Of a stretch of 64,000 nt of DNA, positions 37,969 through 60,047 are shown one piece after another; positions within the stretch are counted from its first letter, which is position 1; each line of letters opens with the position of its first letter. The stretch comes from Glandiceps talaboti. Taxonomy: Eukaryota > Hemichordata > Enteropneusta > Spengelidae. The translations under genes were made by a program, and so were the position numbers. Location of the stretch: assembly GCF_964340395.1 (NCBI RefSeq), contig NC_135563.1, forward strand, positions 21,481,151-21,545,150, read 5' to 3'. The notes under the pieces were generated by a model. It worked only from the letters and a program-made list of their open reading frames with translations, had not been told where the DNA came from and made no database searches.

Positions 37969-39956
37969 ATTATATCCTTATTTCTTACTATTTCTTACAT
38001 CACAATACAGTAATGTGACTGCGTACCCACCTCAGGTGGAATCCCGACGTTACGTAGATGTATGGAGATCATTCAAATCGAAATATAGTAACGTCGGGAT
38101 TCCAGACTAAGCAGAGGGACTCTTCGTATTTTCTATTTCATTAAAAAAAAGGCCGAGTCTGCTGATAAGCGCTTGTCACTAGAACAATATGCTGCTGACA
38201 AGCGTGACCTTTGACACCCATTATGATGTGTTTTGGCGTCAAGTGTAAAACGTTCTTATTACCCTTGAAATTGATTGCACTTTATCACTTTATCAAACAC
38301 CATCAGTTCTTAAAACTGTTAATTTACGTGTGATAGCTCCTGTTTTATCCAACAACCGCGAAGTCCGCCGCGTACACACATGTACACTTCACCGCCATGG
38401 CCATGGCCGCGTATGTGATGTAGTACTACGTGCAACGTGTAAACAGTAAAGGTAATTAATCTAAAACAACTAAAGTTTGTTGCATCAATAACATTCATTA
38501 TTGTGAAGGACAGGTAAAATGCGTATAGTTTTTGTGGTGTTGCGTGGTCTTTTTACTTGTTTTATCCCATGTGCAGTGATGGCCTCAAAGTAATGACATT
38601 TGACCTGAACAGCTCGACGACAGCTCACCGGCCGCGCAAGTTTAAACGCCGAATCGTGAAATAAACATTAAATCTCAAGTACTATTAAAGCTGGGGTGAG
38701 AAACTTGAAACTACTACAGGAAAACGACACGGTGACGGTATTACTCCATTCCGGGACTTAATTGTGTCAAAGGTACGGGTCAGTACTAGCGCACATGTTG
38801 ACGTCGACCAGGCTGTAGTACACACGTACGCTCGGCGCTTGTGAAACGCTGTTGATCGGCTTACTTTGCAGTTTATCGATATTGAATGTTCAAACGGGGA
38901 AGTACTCACTCGCACTGCTGTTCCAAATCGTCAGTCTATTTCATTAAAGACTATAACGTTGAATTAGCCGACCAACTAGTTTCTTCTCAAACCATCTCTT
39001 CTACGAGGTACCGTACCGACTTGAATTGTGTTGAGTAGAACTCACAACGAAACATACGTATCTGGTTCAACGAACGCCAAGCTAACCACTTGGTTGATTT
39101 TATTACATGACCAATCTCCGTCTCCGCCTCTCCTCTCGAGATGGGCTAAAAACCCAACTTAAATACATTTCAAAGTTTACACAAAATCTCTATTCTTAGA
39201 GTATGACGTATTCTTAAGTCTTATGATGAAAGACATCATCCGAGATCTAATATCCAATCACCTTCCCTAGATTAGTAATACAAGTTCATATCTCAAAGAC
39301 CATAAAATAGTCATGTCATAATAAAACTTATTGACAATTCAATCGTACCTGGTACAAACAACTCAGAAACACCCCATGTAGAGATGTCAAAGACCTATGT
39401 TGTTACGCAACGGAATGTCACTGTTTGTACAAAGTTTAAATGCTTTTTGACTTCAATTTAGAGTTCATAATGAAAATATACCAAAATGTCCTGAATGAAT
39501 ATATTTTAGATCTGTGACTCGTAACACTTGTCACGAGAACAATATGCTGCTGACAAGCGCTTGTCACCAGACACTCCGTAAAAAAAATGGAGTGTCTATT
39601 GACACGCGCGCGTCAATAGCAAATAAGTATATACATATATTTGCTATTGACACGCAAGACTTTTACAATCTAAATTACTTGGCAATGAATGGATATGTAT
39701 AAATATTCATGTCTACGTGGGTGAACGCCATCCAATTTTTATGAAAATGAGCATGTAAATCACGAACAGAAAATGGTTCGGAATATGGGCATCGATACTT
39801 GACCGTGTTTTAGGGAAGGAACGGAAACTGTTACACAGTCAAGTCTCTTGGTTAAATTTTGGTCATACCCGAGGACGTTTTGACCCGGGGACGTTTTGAC
39901 CCGGGGACGTTTTGGTCATACCCGGGGACGTTTTGACCCGGGGACGTTATGACTGG
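37783..39956. mobile_element. 2.17-kb DNA element with inverted termini made of tandem repeats
   Basis: The left end begins CCAGTCAAAACGTCCCCGGG and continues with four further GTCAAAACGTCCCC units to about 37874. The right end (39870-39956) carries the inverse units GGGGACGTTTTGACCC and closes CGTTATGACTGG. The termini are thus inverted repeats, each itself a short direct-repeat array. Inside lie a (GT)n run (37902-37965), a 16-bp perfect hairpin (38038-38053 / 38088-38103, GGAATCCCGACGTTAC) and, from about 38150 to 38830, a diverged copy of the module that also builds the 40.6-44.0 kb element (GGCCGAGTCTGCTGA, AACTGTTAATTTACGTGTGA, AAAACAACTAAAGTTTGTTG). No transposase frame is visible, so it is non-autonomous. 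A target-site duplication is not clear. Confidence 0.72.
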
Positions 39957-40418
39957 TAAGCTGTCAGACCATTAGAAATTAGACAATAATTGAAAGCACA
40001 GACCTTGCATTGCACCATGGAGGTGGTTATACGCATGCGAGCATATGGCATAGCTCGATCTCCGTGCTCTCACAGACTTGCAACTGAAAACACTTTCTCA
40101 GTTCTTGCGTCAATTCCGACAACTTTTGTAAATCTCAAATTACTATTTTAGAACAAGTGAAACCATAAACACGCACTTGGCCAAGAAATGTCATGATGTG
40201 TTTTCAACCTACCTGTTTTAGCGCCAAAGGTCGCCGATCTTATGATGTTGACGTTTGTGCACACACTGAAAATAACTGTGAAGGACACGTTATGGAAAAC
40301 GGTAACCGGAAGCTATTCAAAGTTGTTTCGCGAATGATTGAGGGCGTTATCAGCCGGAATCTCTGGAGAAAGTTCCAATACATCGTTCCAATAAAGTAAT
40401 AATGGTTAGGCCTACATG
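39957..40418. other. Unclassified spacer between mobile elements
   Basis: Short unique-looking DNA. A 68-residue plus-strand open frame (40193-40399) has no recognisable family and no splice context. Confidence 0.45.
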
Positions 40419-40514
40419 TATGGGAAGCCGTTCAGGCTTAGTTTGTAAGTACGAAAAATATAAAATACTATAGCTAAAATAAAAAAATACTTTTGGCCTG
40501 AACGGCTTCCCATA
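40419..40514. mobile_element. 96-bp MITE with TATGGGAAGCCGTTCAGGC termini
   Basis: Starts TATGGGAAGCCGTTCAGGC and ends with its reverse complement GCCTGAACGGCTTCCCATA. TA on both sides is compatible with a TA target. Its interior (TTTGTAAGTACGAAAAATAT) equals the subterminal sequence of the 3.4-kb element at 40602-44005, so it looks like an internally deleted derivative. Confidence 0.8.
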
Positions 40515-40601
40515 AACAGCTGCAATACCTAAAAGTTGAAATCCTAACAGATTGAAAGAAAACATAGAGGTGGGTATTTGCAGATTATGAACACTTTCAA
40601 C

Positions 40602-41470
40602 TATGGGAAGCCGTTCAGGCCAAAATTATTTTTTTATTTTTGCTATAGTATTTTATATTTTTCGTACTTACAAACTAATTTTAACAGTTTATGTACTTTT
40701 ATTCCATGTTCACATTATTTCAATTGAAATAAGTTTTCATTTATTTGAGAATATTGTTTTATTTTTCGTCAAACCAGAATTATTTTAAGGATTATATATA
40801 ATTGAAAGTCAAAATATATTTTTGTTAAAGTTATTTTATTTCATTTTTTAAATCTAAAAAAAAAAATTTCAACTTTTTTTTTTTTCTTCCCAACTTTTTT
40901 TTTTTTGGGCCGAGTCTGCTGACCAGCGCCTGTCACGAGTACGTCGTGCTCGTGACAGGCATGTCCTTCGACATCCATTACGACGTGTTTCGGCGTCAAA
41001 TACACCTTCTCATTATCTTCGAAATTGGTCGCTCAAACATTATATCAGATCTCAAAACTGTTAATTTACGTGTGATAGTATCTGTTTTTTCCAACAACCG
41101 CGACTTCAGCCGCGTACACACATGTGTACACCGTCACGTTAAGGTTATCGACCGCATGTATGATGTATTACATGATGTTACGTAGGACACGATCCATGTG
41201 CAAAGGGTATAGGTAGTTAATCTAAAACAACTAAAGTTTGTTGCATCAATAACAATTACATTCATTATTGTGAAACTGACCAGAATTGAAATAAGATGGT
41301 ACACTATACTGTGAGCGTGAGCAAAACAGCTTTAGGAACAAAAACGTGAGGAAAAGCGAACGCGTATTTCCAATGGGTCAGTCAGGTACTACTTCTTGTA
41401 CGAGCGCACATATTGACGTCGACCTGCTGTATTACATATCAACCTAAACCAGCTATTATCGCCTTGTTAT

Positions 41471-41509
<39 letters not shown>

Positions 41510-44022
41510 AAAGATTCAGTTTACTTCATCGTACATTGTAGTATACATTCTCTCGGTGTTCTGAGTACACATGCAAAGTTGAGAACAACACGTCTACGTA
41601 TGTAATACAGCAGGTCGACGTCAACATGTGCGCTCGTACTAGAACTTAGAAGTACCTGACTGACCCATTGGAAATACCTTTACCCGTTGCACATGGATCG
41701 TACGCGGCTGAAGTCGCGGTTGTTGGAAAAAAACAGATACTATCACGTCAATTAACAGTTTTGAGATCTGATATAATGTTTGAGCGATCAATTTCGAAGG
41801 TAATAAGAACGTGATGTCAAAGGTCACGCCTCGTACTCGTGACAGGCGCCTGGTACGAGCACGACGTGCTCTGCACCGGCGCCTGTCAGCAGACTCGGCC
41901 AAAAAAAAAAGTTGGGAAAGAAAAAAATAAAGTTGAAAATTTAAAAAAAAAATAATTTAAAAAATAAAATAAAAAACTTTAACAAAAAATATATTTTGAC
42001 TTTCAATTATATATAATCCTTAAAAAAATTCTGGTTTGACGAAAAGTAAAACAATACTCTCAAATAAATGAAAACTTATTTCAATTAAAATAATGTGAAC
42101 ATGGAATAAAAGTACATAAACTGTTAAAATTAGTTTGTAAGTACGAAAAATATAAAATACTACAGATAAAATAAAAAAATATTTTTGGCCTGAACTATGG
42201 GAAGCCGTTCAGGCCAAAAGTATTTTTTTATTTTAGCTATAGTATTTTATATTTTTCGTACTTACAAACTAATTTTAACCGTTTATGTACTTTTATTCCA
42301 TGGTTACATTATTTTAATTGAAATAAGTTTTCATTTATTTGAGAATGTTGTTTTATTTTTCGTCAAACCAGAATTTTTTAAAGGATTATATATAATTGAA
42401 AGTCAAAATATATTTTTTGTTAAAGTTATTTTATTTTATTCTTTTAATTTCAAAAAAAAATTTCAACTTTTTTTTTTTCTTCCCAACTTTTTTTTTTTTG
42501 GCCGAGTCTGCTGACAGGCGCCGGTGCAGAACACGTCGTGCTTGTACCCGGCGCCAGTCACGAGTACGAGGCGTGACCTTTGACATCCATGGCATTACGT
42601 ACACGTTCTTATTACCTTCGAAATTGATCGCTCAAACATTATATCAGATCTCAAAACTCTTAATTTACGTGTGATAGTATCTGTTTTTTCCAACAACCGC
42701 GACTTCAGCCGCGTACGATCCATGTGCAACGGGTAAAGGTATTTCCAAACGGTCAGTACGTGTAGACTGTCGACAGTCGCTCGCGCCTTTTTCCCCCTAC
42801 GTTTTATCTAAACTCCGATCCGGCGCAACACTAGTCTAATCGCAAACTGATATCGAGGGCCGAAGGCCCGAGTGATCGAGCAATTCGGCCCTCGAAATCA
42901 ATTTGCAATTATACTAGTGTTGCGCCGGACCGGAGTTTAGATAAAACGTAGGAAAAAAAAGGCGCGAGCGACTGTCGACAGTCTAGTAGACGTGTTGTTC
43001 TTAACTTTTCATGATATATGCATGTGTACTCAAGGAGAATGTATACTACAATGTACGATGAAGTAAACTGAATCTTTACAACAACAACAACAACGACGAC
43101 GACGACGACGACGACGACGATGATGATGATAACAAGGCGATAAAAGCTGGTTTAGGTTGATATGTAATACAGCAGGTCGACGTCAACATGTGCACTCGCA
43201 CAAGAAGTAGTACCTGACTGACCCATTGGAAATACGCGTTCGTTTTCCTCGCGTTTTTGTTCCTAAAGCTGTTTTGCTCACGCTCACATTATAGTGTACC
43301 ATCTTATTTCAATTCTGGTCAGTTTCACAATAATGAATGTAATTGTTATTGATGCAACAAACTTTAGTTGTTTTAGATTAACTACCATTACCCTTTGCAC
43401 ATGGATCGTGTCGTGTCCTACGTACTACATCATGTAATACATCATACATGCGGTCATAACCTTAACGTGACGGTGTACACATGTATGTACGCGGCTGAAG
43501 TCGCGGTTGTTGGAAAAAACAGATACTATCACACGTAAATTAACAGTTTTGAGATCTAATATAATGTTTGAGCGACCAATTTCGAAGGTAATGAGAAGGT
43601 GTATTTGACGCCGAAACACGTCGTAATGGATGTCGAAGGACATGCCTGTCACGAGCACGACGTACTCGTGACAGGCGCTGGTCATCAGACTCGGCCAAAA
43701 AAAAAAAAAGTTGGGAAGAAAAAAAAAAAAAAAGTTGAAATTTTTTTTTTTAAATTAAACAATAAAATAAAAAACTTTAACAAAAAATATATTTTGACTT
43801 TCAATTATATATAATCCTTAAAATAATTCTGGTTTGACGAAAAATAAAACAATATTCTCAAATAAATGCAAACTTATTTCAATTAAAATAATGTGAACAT
43901 GGAATAAAAGTACATAAACTGTTAAAATTAGTTTGTAAGTACGAAAAATATAAAATACTATAGCAAAAATAAAAAAAATACTTTTGGCCTGAACGGCTTC
44001 CCATACTGAACGGCTTCCCATA
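40602..44022. mobile_element. 3.4-kb nested palindromic inverted-repeat element
   Basis: Bounded by TATGGGAAGCCGTTCAGGCC at 40602 and its complement ending at 44005, with a second partial end at 44006-44022. The same module occurs in alternating orientation: plus at 40602-41480, minus at about 41590-42195, plus at 42196-42755 and minus at about 43000-44005. Each runs from the TATGGG terminus through TTTCGTACTTACAAAC, a T/A-rich block and GGCCGAGTCTGCTGAC to a CAACAACCGCGACTTCAGCC segment. The centre is a separate palindrome (42764-42984). Triplet repeats, (GTT)n at 41465-41512 and (ACA/CGA/TGA)n at 43078-43130, mark the outer arms. The short open frames follow the A/T tracts; no transposase is seen. 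Confidence 0.78.
42764..42984. repeat. ~220-bp central palindrome
   Basis: Both arms of about 100 bp begin AGACTGTCGACAGTCGCTCG and continue CTACGTTTTATCTAAACTCC and GGCGCAACACTAGT with few mismatches. They meet at GAGGGCCGAAGGCCC. Locally GC-rich compared with its surroundings. Confidence 0.85.
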
Positions 44023-44116
44023 TTCAACTTCATGTCTTCATATGTTTGTAATTAATAGTTGATTGGAATATTCACACGGTGTGTTGGCATTCCTGTTAAT
44101 CATTAATTAAACGCGT

Positions 44117-44437
44117 TTGTAAGTGGTGTACTGAACGACGTTTGTAAGGAAGGGGTGTACTGAACGACGTTTGTAAGGAAGGGGTGTACTGAACGACGTT
44201 TGTAAGGGGTGTACTCAGTGAACGACGTTTGTAAGGGTTGTACTGAACGACGTTTGTAAGGGTTCAAGTGTACTGAACGACATTTGTAAGGAAGAGGTTA
44301 CTGAACGACGTTTGCAAGGGGTGTACTGAACGACGTTTGTAAGGAAGGGGTGTGCTGAACGACGTGTGTAAGGAAGGGGTGTACTGAACGACGTTTGTAA
44401 GGGGTGACGGCATTCAACGACGTTTGTTAGGGGTGTA
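44117..44437. repeat. ~29-bp tandem repeat, about 12 units
   Basis: Units contain GTACTGAACGACGTTTGTAA plus a variable GGAAGGGGT spacer, so unit length varies. It lies between the palindromic element and the unidentified terminal exons. Confidence 0.93.
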
Positions 44438-44490
44438 CTCCTTAATTTCTGTCCAGTACCTAATACATCAACACCGTCCTTTTATGGCAG

Positions 44491-44974
44491 GTATTTGACT
44501 TTATACTGTCTACAAAAGATATGGGTGACATTGATGGTTTGAACAGAGATATGAACACTGCAATGAAACGGTAAATAACAAAATCTCGAGTATCAAGTTA
44601 TTAGATTATACACAAATACAAACAAGTAAACAAATCCCTTGACAAAATAACATTTCAACTTATCAAATAATGTAACAATTATCTTTGACATTTATTATTA
44701 AATTTGACACTTAAAAATGCCAGCGGCAGTCACAAAGCACAGCCCTCATTACTTTGAATAATGGTCAAATTTATTGACGCAATTAATTATCTACATTAAT
44801 TTAGAGGTTCACGTTTTACTTCCCCTGCATGTAAGTAAAAACCAACATATGGACGGAATAATACGTAAAAAGTGGAAAATATATTTTCTCCATTAATCTG
44901 TATTCATTCTTTTATCTTACAGACCTGCAGATGATGTACATTTTCCCTACAAATCACCAAGTGACTTTAAGTAG
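44491..44974 (+). CDS. Two 3'-terminal exons of an unidentified gene
   Basis: Exon a (44491-44570) follows TTTATGGCAG and ends AACG|GTAAAT. Exon b (44923-44974) follows TTTTATCTTACAG and ends in TAG. They join in frame to encode 43 residues, including FILSTKDMGDIDGLNRDM and the C-terminus FPYKSPSDFK. AATAAA lies 20 bases after the stop. Correct splice signals on both sides, a continued frame and an immediate polyadenylation signal make this look like a real gene end. I do not recognise the family. Earlier exons are not identified: upstream sequence is occupied by a tandem array and mobile elements, so they may lie left of 37 kb. A 33-residue microprotein starting at the ATG at 44521 is an alternative. 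The gene ends tail to tail with the aminopeptidase. Confidence 0.5.
44691..44696 (-). terminator. Candidate polyadenylation signal of the aminopeptidase gene
   Basis: TTTATT on plus reads AATAAA on minus, about 380 bp beyond the stop at 45077. It lies in the intron of the convergent gene, so the two transcripts would overlap if it is used. No nearer canonical signal was found. Confidence 0.35.
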
Positions 44975-44994
44975 TTGGTGCTGCATGCTGTGAT

Positions 44995-45000
44995 AATAAA
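44995..45000 (+). terminator. Polyadenylation signal of the unidentified plus-strand gene
   Basis: AATAAA 20 bases after the TAG at 44972-44974. Confidence 0.55.
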
Positions 45001-45076
45001 CTTAAATGCTAATCATCAAAAAATAGCGTAAAATTGAAATAAAATAAAATAGCAATCGAATTGCTTCAATGAGAGC

Positions 45077-56729
<11,653 letters not shown>

Positions 56730-57204
56730 GTTTCTACCTTAATTAAAGTTCGGGTTCTGTGTACCACCTGTCGACGACTTGGTGTACTACTGTGGAACTG
56801 TCTCCAACCGAGGTGATTGTCGAACAGAGACCAGTATGCAACAAACGATTAATTGTGTTCGATATTGACAAACAAAGTGACAACAGTGACAAGTTTCTAC
56901 CCCCTCTCCTTCAATCAAACATAAATATAAACCAATCGCATTGACACAATATTGGCAAACTGACAACTGGCTTGATATACAGCATGTATAATTTGTTCTA
57001 AATATAAAAGTTAAAAACACAAGAGCTAGACTAAATGATAAAATACCAAAAGAACTTGTTCATAACCTCCGTCGTAGTAAAGAAAGTGTTGTAACTACGT
57101 TTTTTAAATGCTTTGTGTTCCTTCAACAGTTTTATTACAAATAGGATTATACAGACAGTTTTTATTGACAGAGTTCCATGAACCTGCAGTGTACTGTTTT
57201 GGGA

Positions 57205-57290
57205 CTTCCAATGTATACACTATCTTAATCACAGGGGATTAGATTCACACAACAGTGGAACCACTATCACCCGAAACCTTGGTTACCAGA
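57205..57290. repeat. Dispersed repeat, copy 2 of 3
   Basis: ACACTATCTTAATCACAGGG and CCACTATCACCCGAAACC match the copies at 54.34 and 62.9 kb. Confidence 0.5.
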
Positions 57291-58177
57291 GTCGTACAAT
57301 ATCGGGAATAATAAATAAGACTTCCGTCTGGTGATTTAGCATTTTCATCACTCCACATGTAACTTGTAAGCTTATACTGAAATTTTGCGTTTGGTGCACA
57401 AATGCATGAAATGTTCGTATACGTACTGGTACTGTAGTATGTAAATTTGATAAGTATAGTATGTAAATTCGATAAGTTATCTATCAAACCTTGGTGCATA
57501 AATGCATGACATGTTTGTACTGGTACTGTAACAATACTGTAGTATGTGGAAAATGGATAATTATTTTATCAACCCTCAGGAAAATTAATGTTAGTCTTTT
57601 TCCCTATCTATTTTCTTTGTCGGTGTAATTTATTTACTGGCACCATAATGATGATTTCATATGACATGTTAGGAGTATATTCCTTTCAAGTGGCTTATGG
57701 GGATGAACAAGCCCAGTAGTCACGTATATAGGCTTACTTTGCCAGCTACAGCAAACTGGTGTACCATTTCAGCCGAAACAGAATGTACGTCGCGTCGCCA
57801 CTGTCTGGCTCGACAAAAATCGGATTAGGTGACTACACACTTTATTTTTTTTTATTGGGGTGTATTATGTGTGTATGTGTCTAGTGGTATGTGTCACTGG
57901 GTGTGTTGTATGTGTTCTTTTTTTGTCTGTCTGTGTGTATGTGAATACACATGCGGCGTGGCATAATTAAAGTCGAAATATTAAAGTATATAGGAACGGC
58001 GGGTACAGCTAACGAGTAAAATTTCTGTACTCATTAGTTATACTGAACTATATTGACACAGTTTTTTAGGCATATTTTGACTATAACTGACAAAGACTTT
58101 ACACCTGTTATCCCAAACAAGCAATTCGGTGACACACACGTGAGCCATGGCCAAGACGACATATGTGATTTAAGTAA

Positions 58178-58545
58178 TGGCTGGTAATTAATCTTCTGGT
58201 ATTGATGGGATTACGCCTGAATATCTTAAGAATGCCCCGTCTAGAGTTTCTTTGTTGATATCCATGTGTTTCACTGTCATTTTAATACATGGTTTATACC
58301 CAAACAGTTAATGAGGACTGTTCAAGTCCCAATTCCTAAAGACCCCAGTGGTGACATCTGTGATAACAGATAAGTCAAAGTATTGTCATGTAGCTGTGGC
58401 AACTATTGCATCTTAACTTCTGGAGAGAGTTTGATTAAATCGCTCTATGGATTGTCTGTCTACAACTGATAATCAGTTCAATAGAGCACGGCACTCATAT
58501 GGCAATTTTTGTACTTACGCTGATTTGGAGTTACTTTTATTTTAC
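58178..58545 (+). mobile_element. Decayed non-LTR reverse transcriptase relic
   Basis: Translated pieces in shifting frames resemble the finger/palm region of non-LTR polymerases: SGIDGITPEYLKNA, a VPIPKDPSGD segment, then KYCHVAVATIAS and LLERV followed by STTDNQFNRARHS, with in-frame stops and small indels. It is long inactive and not a gene. Confidence 0.75.
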
Positions 58546-58593
58546 TTTTATTAACTTTTATTTGACTATGTCCGACACGATATTCGTTTTTTG

Positions 58594-58736
58594 AGACTGT
58601 AAAATACGTCGTGACGTTCCGCCCTCACCGGCCTCCTCTCACAGGAGGCCGGTGAGAGGAGGCCGGTGAGAGGAGGCCGGTGGGAGGGGTTGGCTGATGT
58701 GTGAGGGCGCCCCGTCACGGCGTACCTTGCAGACTA
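58594..58736. mobile_element. 143-bp hairpin element related to the 54.04-kb MITE
   Basis: The left end AGACTGTAAAATACGTCGTG and right end (inverse complement TAGTCTGCAAGGTACGCCGT) match the 54.04-kb element. The interior carries several GAGGAGGCCGGTG units (about 58627-58683). Confidence 0.72.
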
Positions 58737-59433
58737 TGCGTTGGTTGGACCTCGGATCATGATTATGATGGCTTGCTCTGACCATATGAGGAGTTGCGCA
58801 ATACCGTAAGACCACAGTCTTACTTGTCTGTGGTATTAAAGACATACATGTCACACCGCTTCCCTGTACAGTACTGTCAGTACTAACTTCTCCGTGGGAT
58901 ACACCTATACTATATCTCATAAACGCATGGTAATACGTCGGAGAAAACATATACCTCCAAATCCAAGTACCGGTCTATTCCCGACTACTAAACGTTTGCA
59001 TATGTTGACCAGCGAGTGAGCGCGAATGCTCGTGATTACCTGGTGAGTTATATCGAAATGCATAGTGTTTATTGGCACAGACGTCCATATGTTGTTTGTA
59101 AACTTCTAGTCTAGTGATATGATTCTTCATTGACTATTTCACTAATACATCCATGTATACACACAAACTATTTTGGACACATTGATACACGGGTCGTTGA
59201 TTTGCTGTATCTCAGACCACCAAAAATGTGGAAATTGTACACTACCCGTACCCACGGCCACAGTACAGTTGGTGGCTTTTCTGATGGCTTCCAAGATCTT
59301 ACAGTGTGCGTTATCATGATCAAGATCTTTTTACTGTAGGTGACTACCATGGTAAATCACATGATTGTGTAATCTACCACTGTGACGTCAAACAACAACA
59401 GTTTTCGTGTGTGTCTCTTTGTTACCAGAAACC

Positions 59434-59534
59434 TCATTCTCGCAAACCAGAATTGTTATTTATACCACTACATTTCGGTGGCTCGTTAAGAACGTTGCCG
59501 TAAAACAGGCCGTGGTTTGCGACGATGAGAAACC
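59434..59534. repeat. Short dispersed repeat, copy 2 (pair of 2668-2770)
   Basis: CATTCTCGCAAACCAGAA to GGTTTGCGACGATGAGAAAC. The ends are imperfect inverted repeats. Confidence 0.55.
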
Positions 59535-60047
59535 CGGGTTTTCGCTGTGTTATTACATTTGACTACCGTGGCATGCGAATAACATGAATAACAAAAAGTA
59601 CATAGGCCTAAACATCACAGCGTAGCATTACTGAATTTCCTTTCTTAGATGTTGTTATTCTAATATATGATTTGAAATAATTAAAGAGGAAAAGCTGGAG
59701 GATGGGGAGGGGCGCCATATTAAACATTGTAGACCGTGAAAGAGAATATGTAAATGGCACTGTTGAAACAGGACGAATTAAATTTTCTTTTAATATGCTC
59801 CATATGGGCTAATGATGTTACAGTGTGTAAGTTTTGCAGTTTCCATCAATACACACCTTTCAGTGTCTTTGAATAATTGTAGTGGTTTGAGGTATCACCT
59901 AATAGGGGCTGAAATGTCGACAATACAATTATGGAAGACAGTTGACTCGAAACAAAACGCCAACAATATCATACCAACATTGCTTCTTTTCAAAGTCTAG
60001 CATGAAAAACGGTGTTTTTTTCAGTTTCAGACCTGTAATATACTTCA

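Larger units (their letters stand above)
56730..60047. other. Intergenic region between divergent aminopeptidase and SLC16 genes
   Basis: Shared 5' flank of two divergently transcribed genes. It holds the dispersed repeats at 57205-57290 and 59434-59534, the retrotransposon relic at 58178-58545 and the hairpin element at 58594-58736. At about 57010-57120 an open stretch reads ARLNDKIPKELVHNLRRSKE in the plus sense; it has no start or splice context and I do not assign it. Confidence 0.6.

Noticed and set aside
38685-38915. Minus-strand 76-residue frame in the mobile block
   Set aside because: It lies across shared non-coding element modules and is not preserved in the other copies.
57010-57120. 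Open stretch with a KIPKELVHNLRRSKE-like sequence
   Set aside because: No start, splice signal or partner exon; too short to assign, possibly old transposon sequence.
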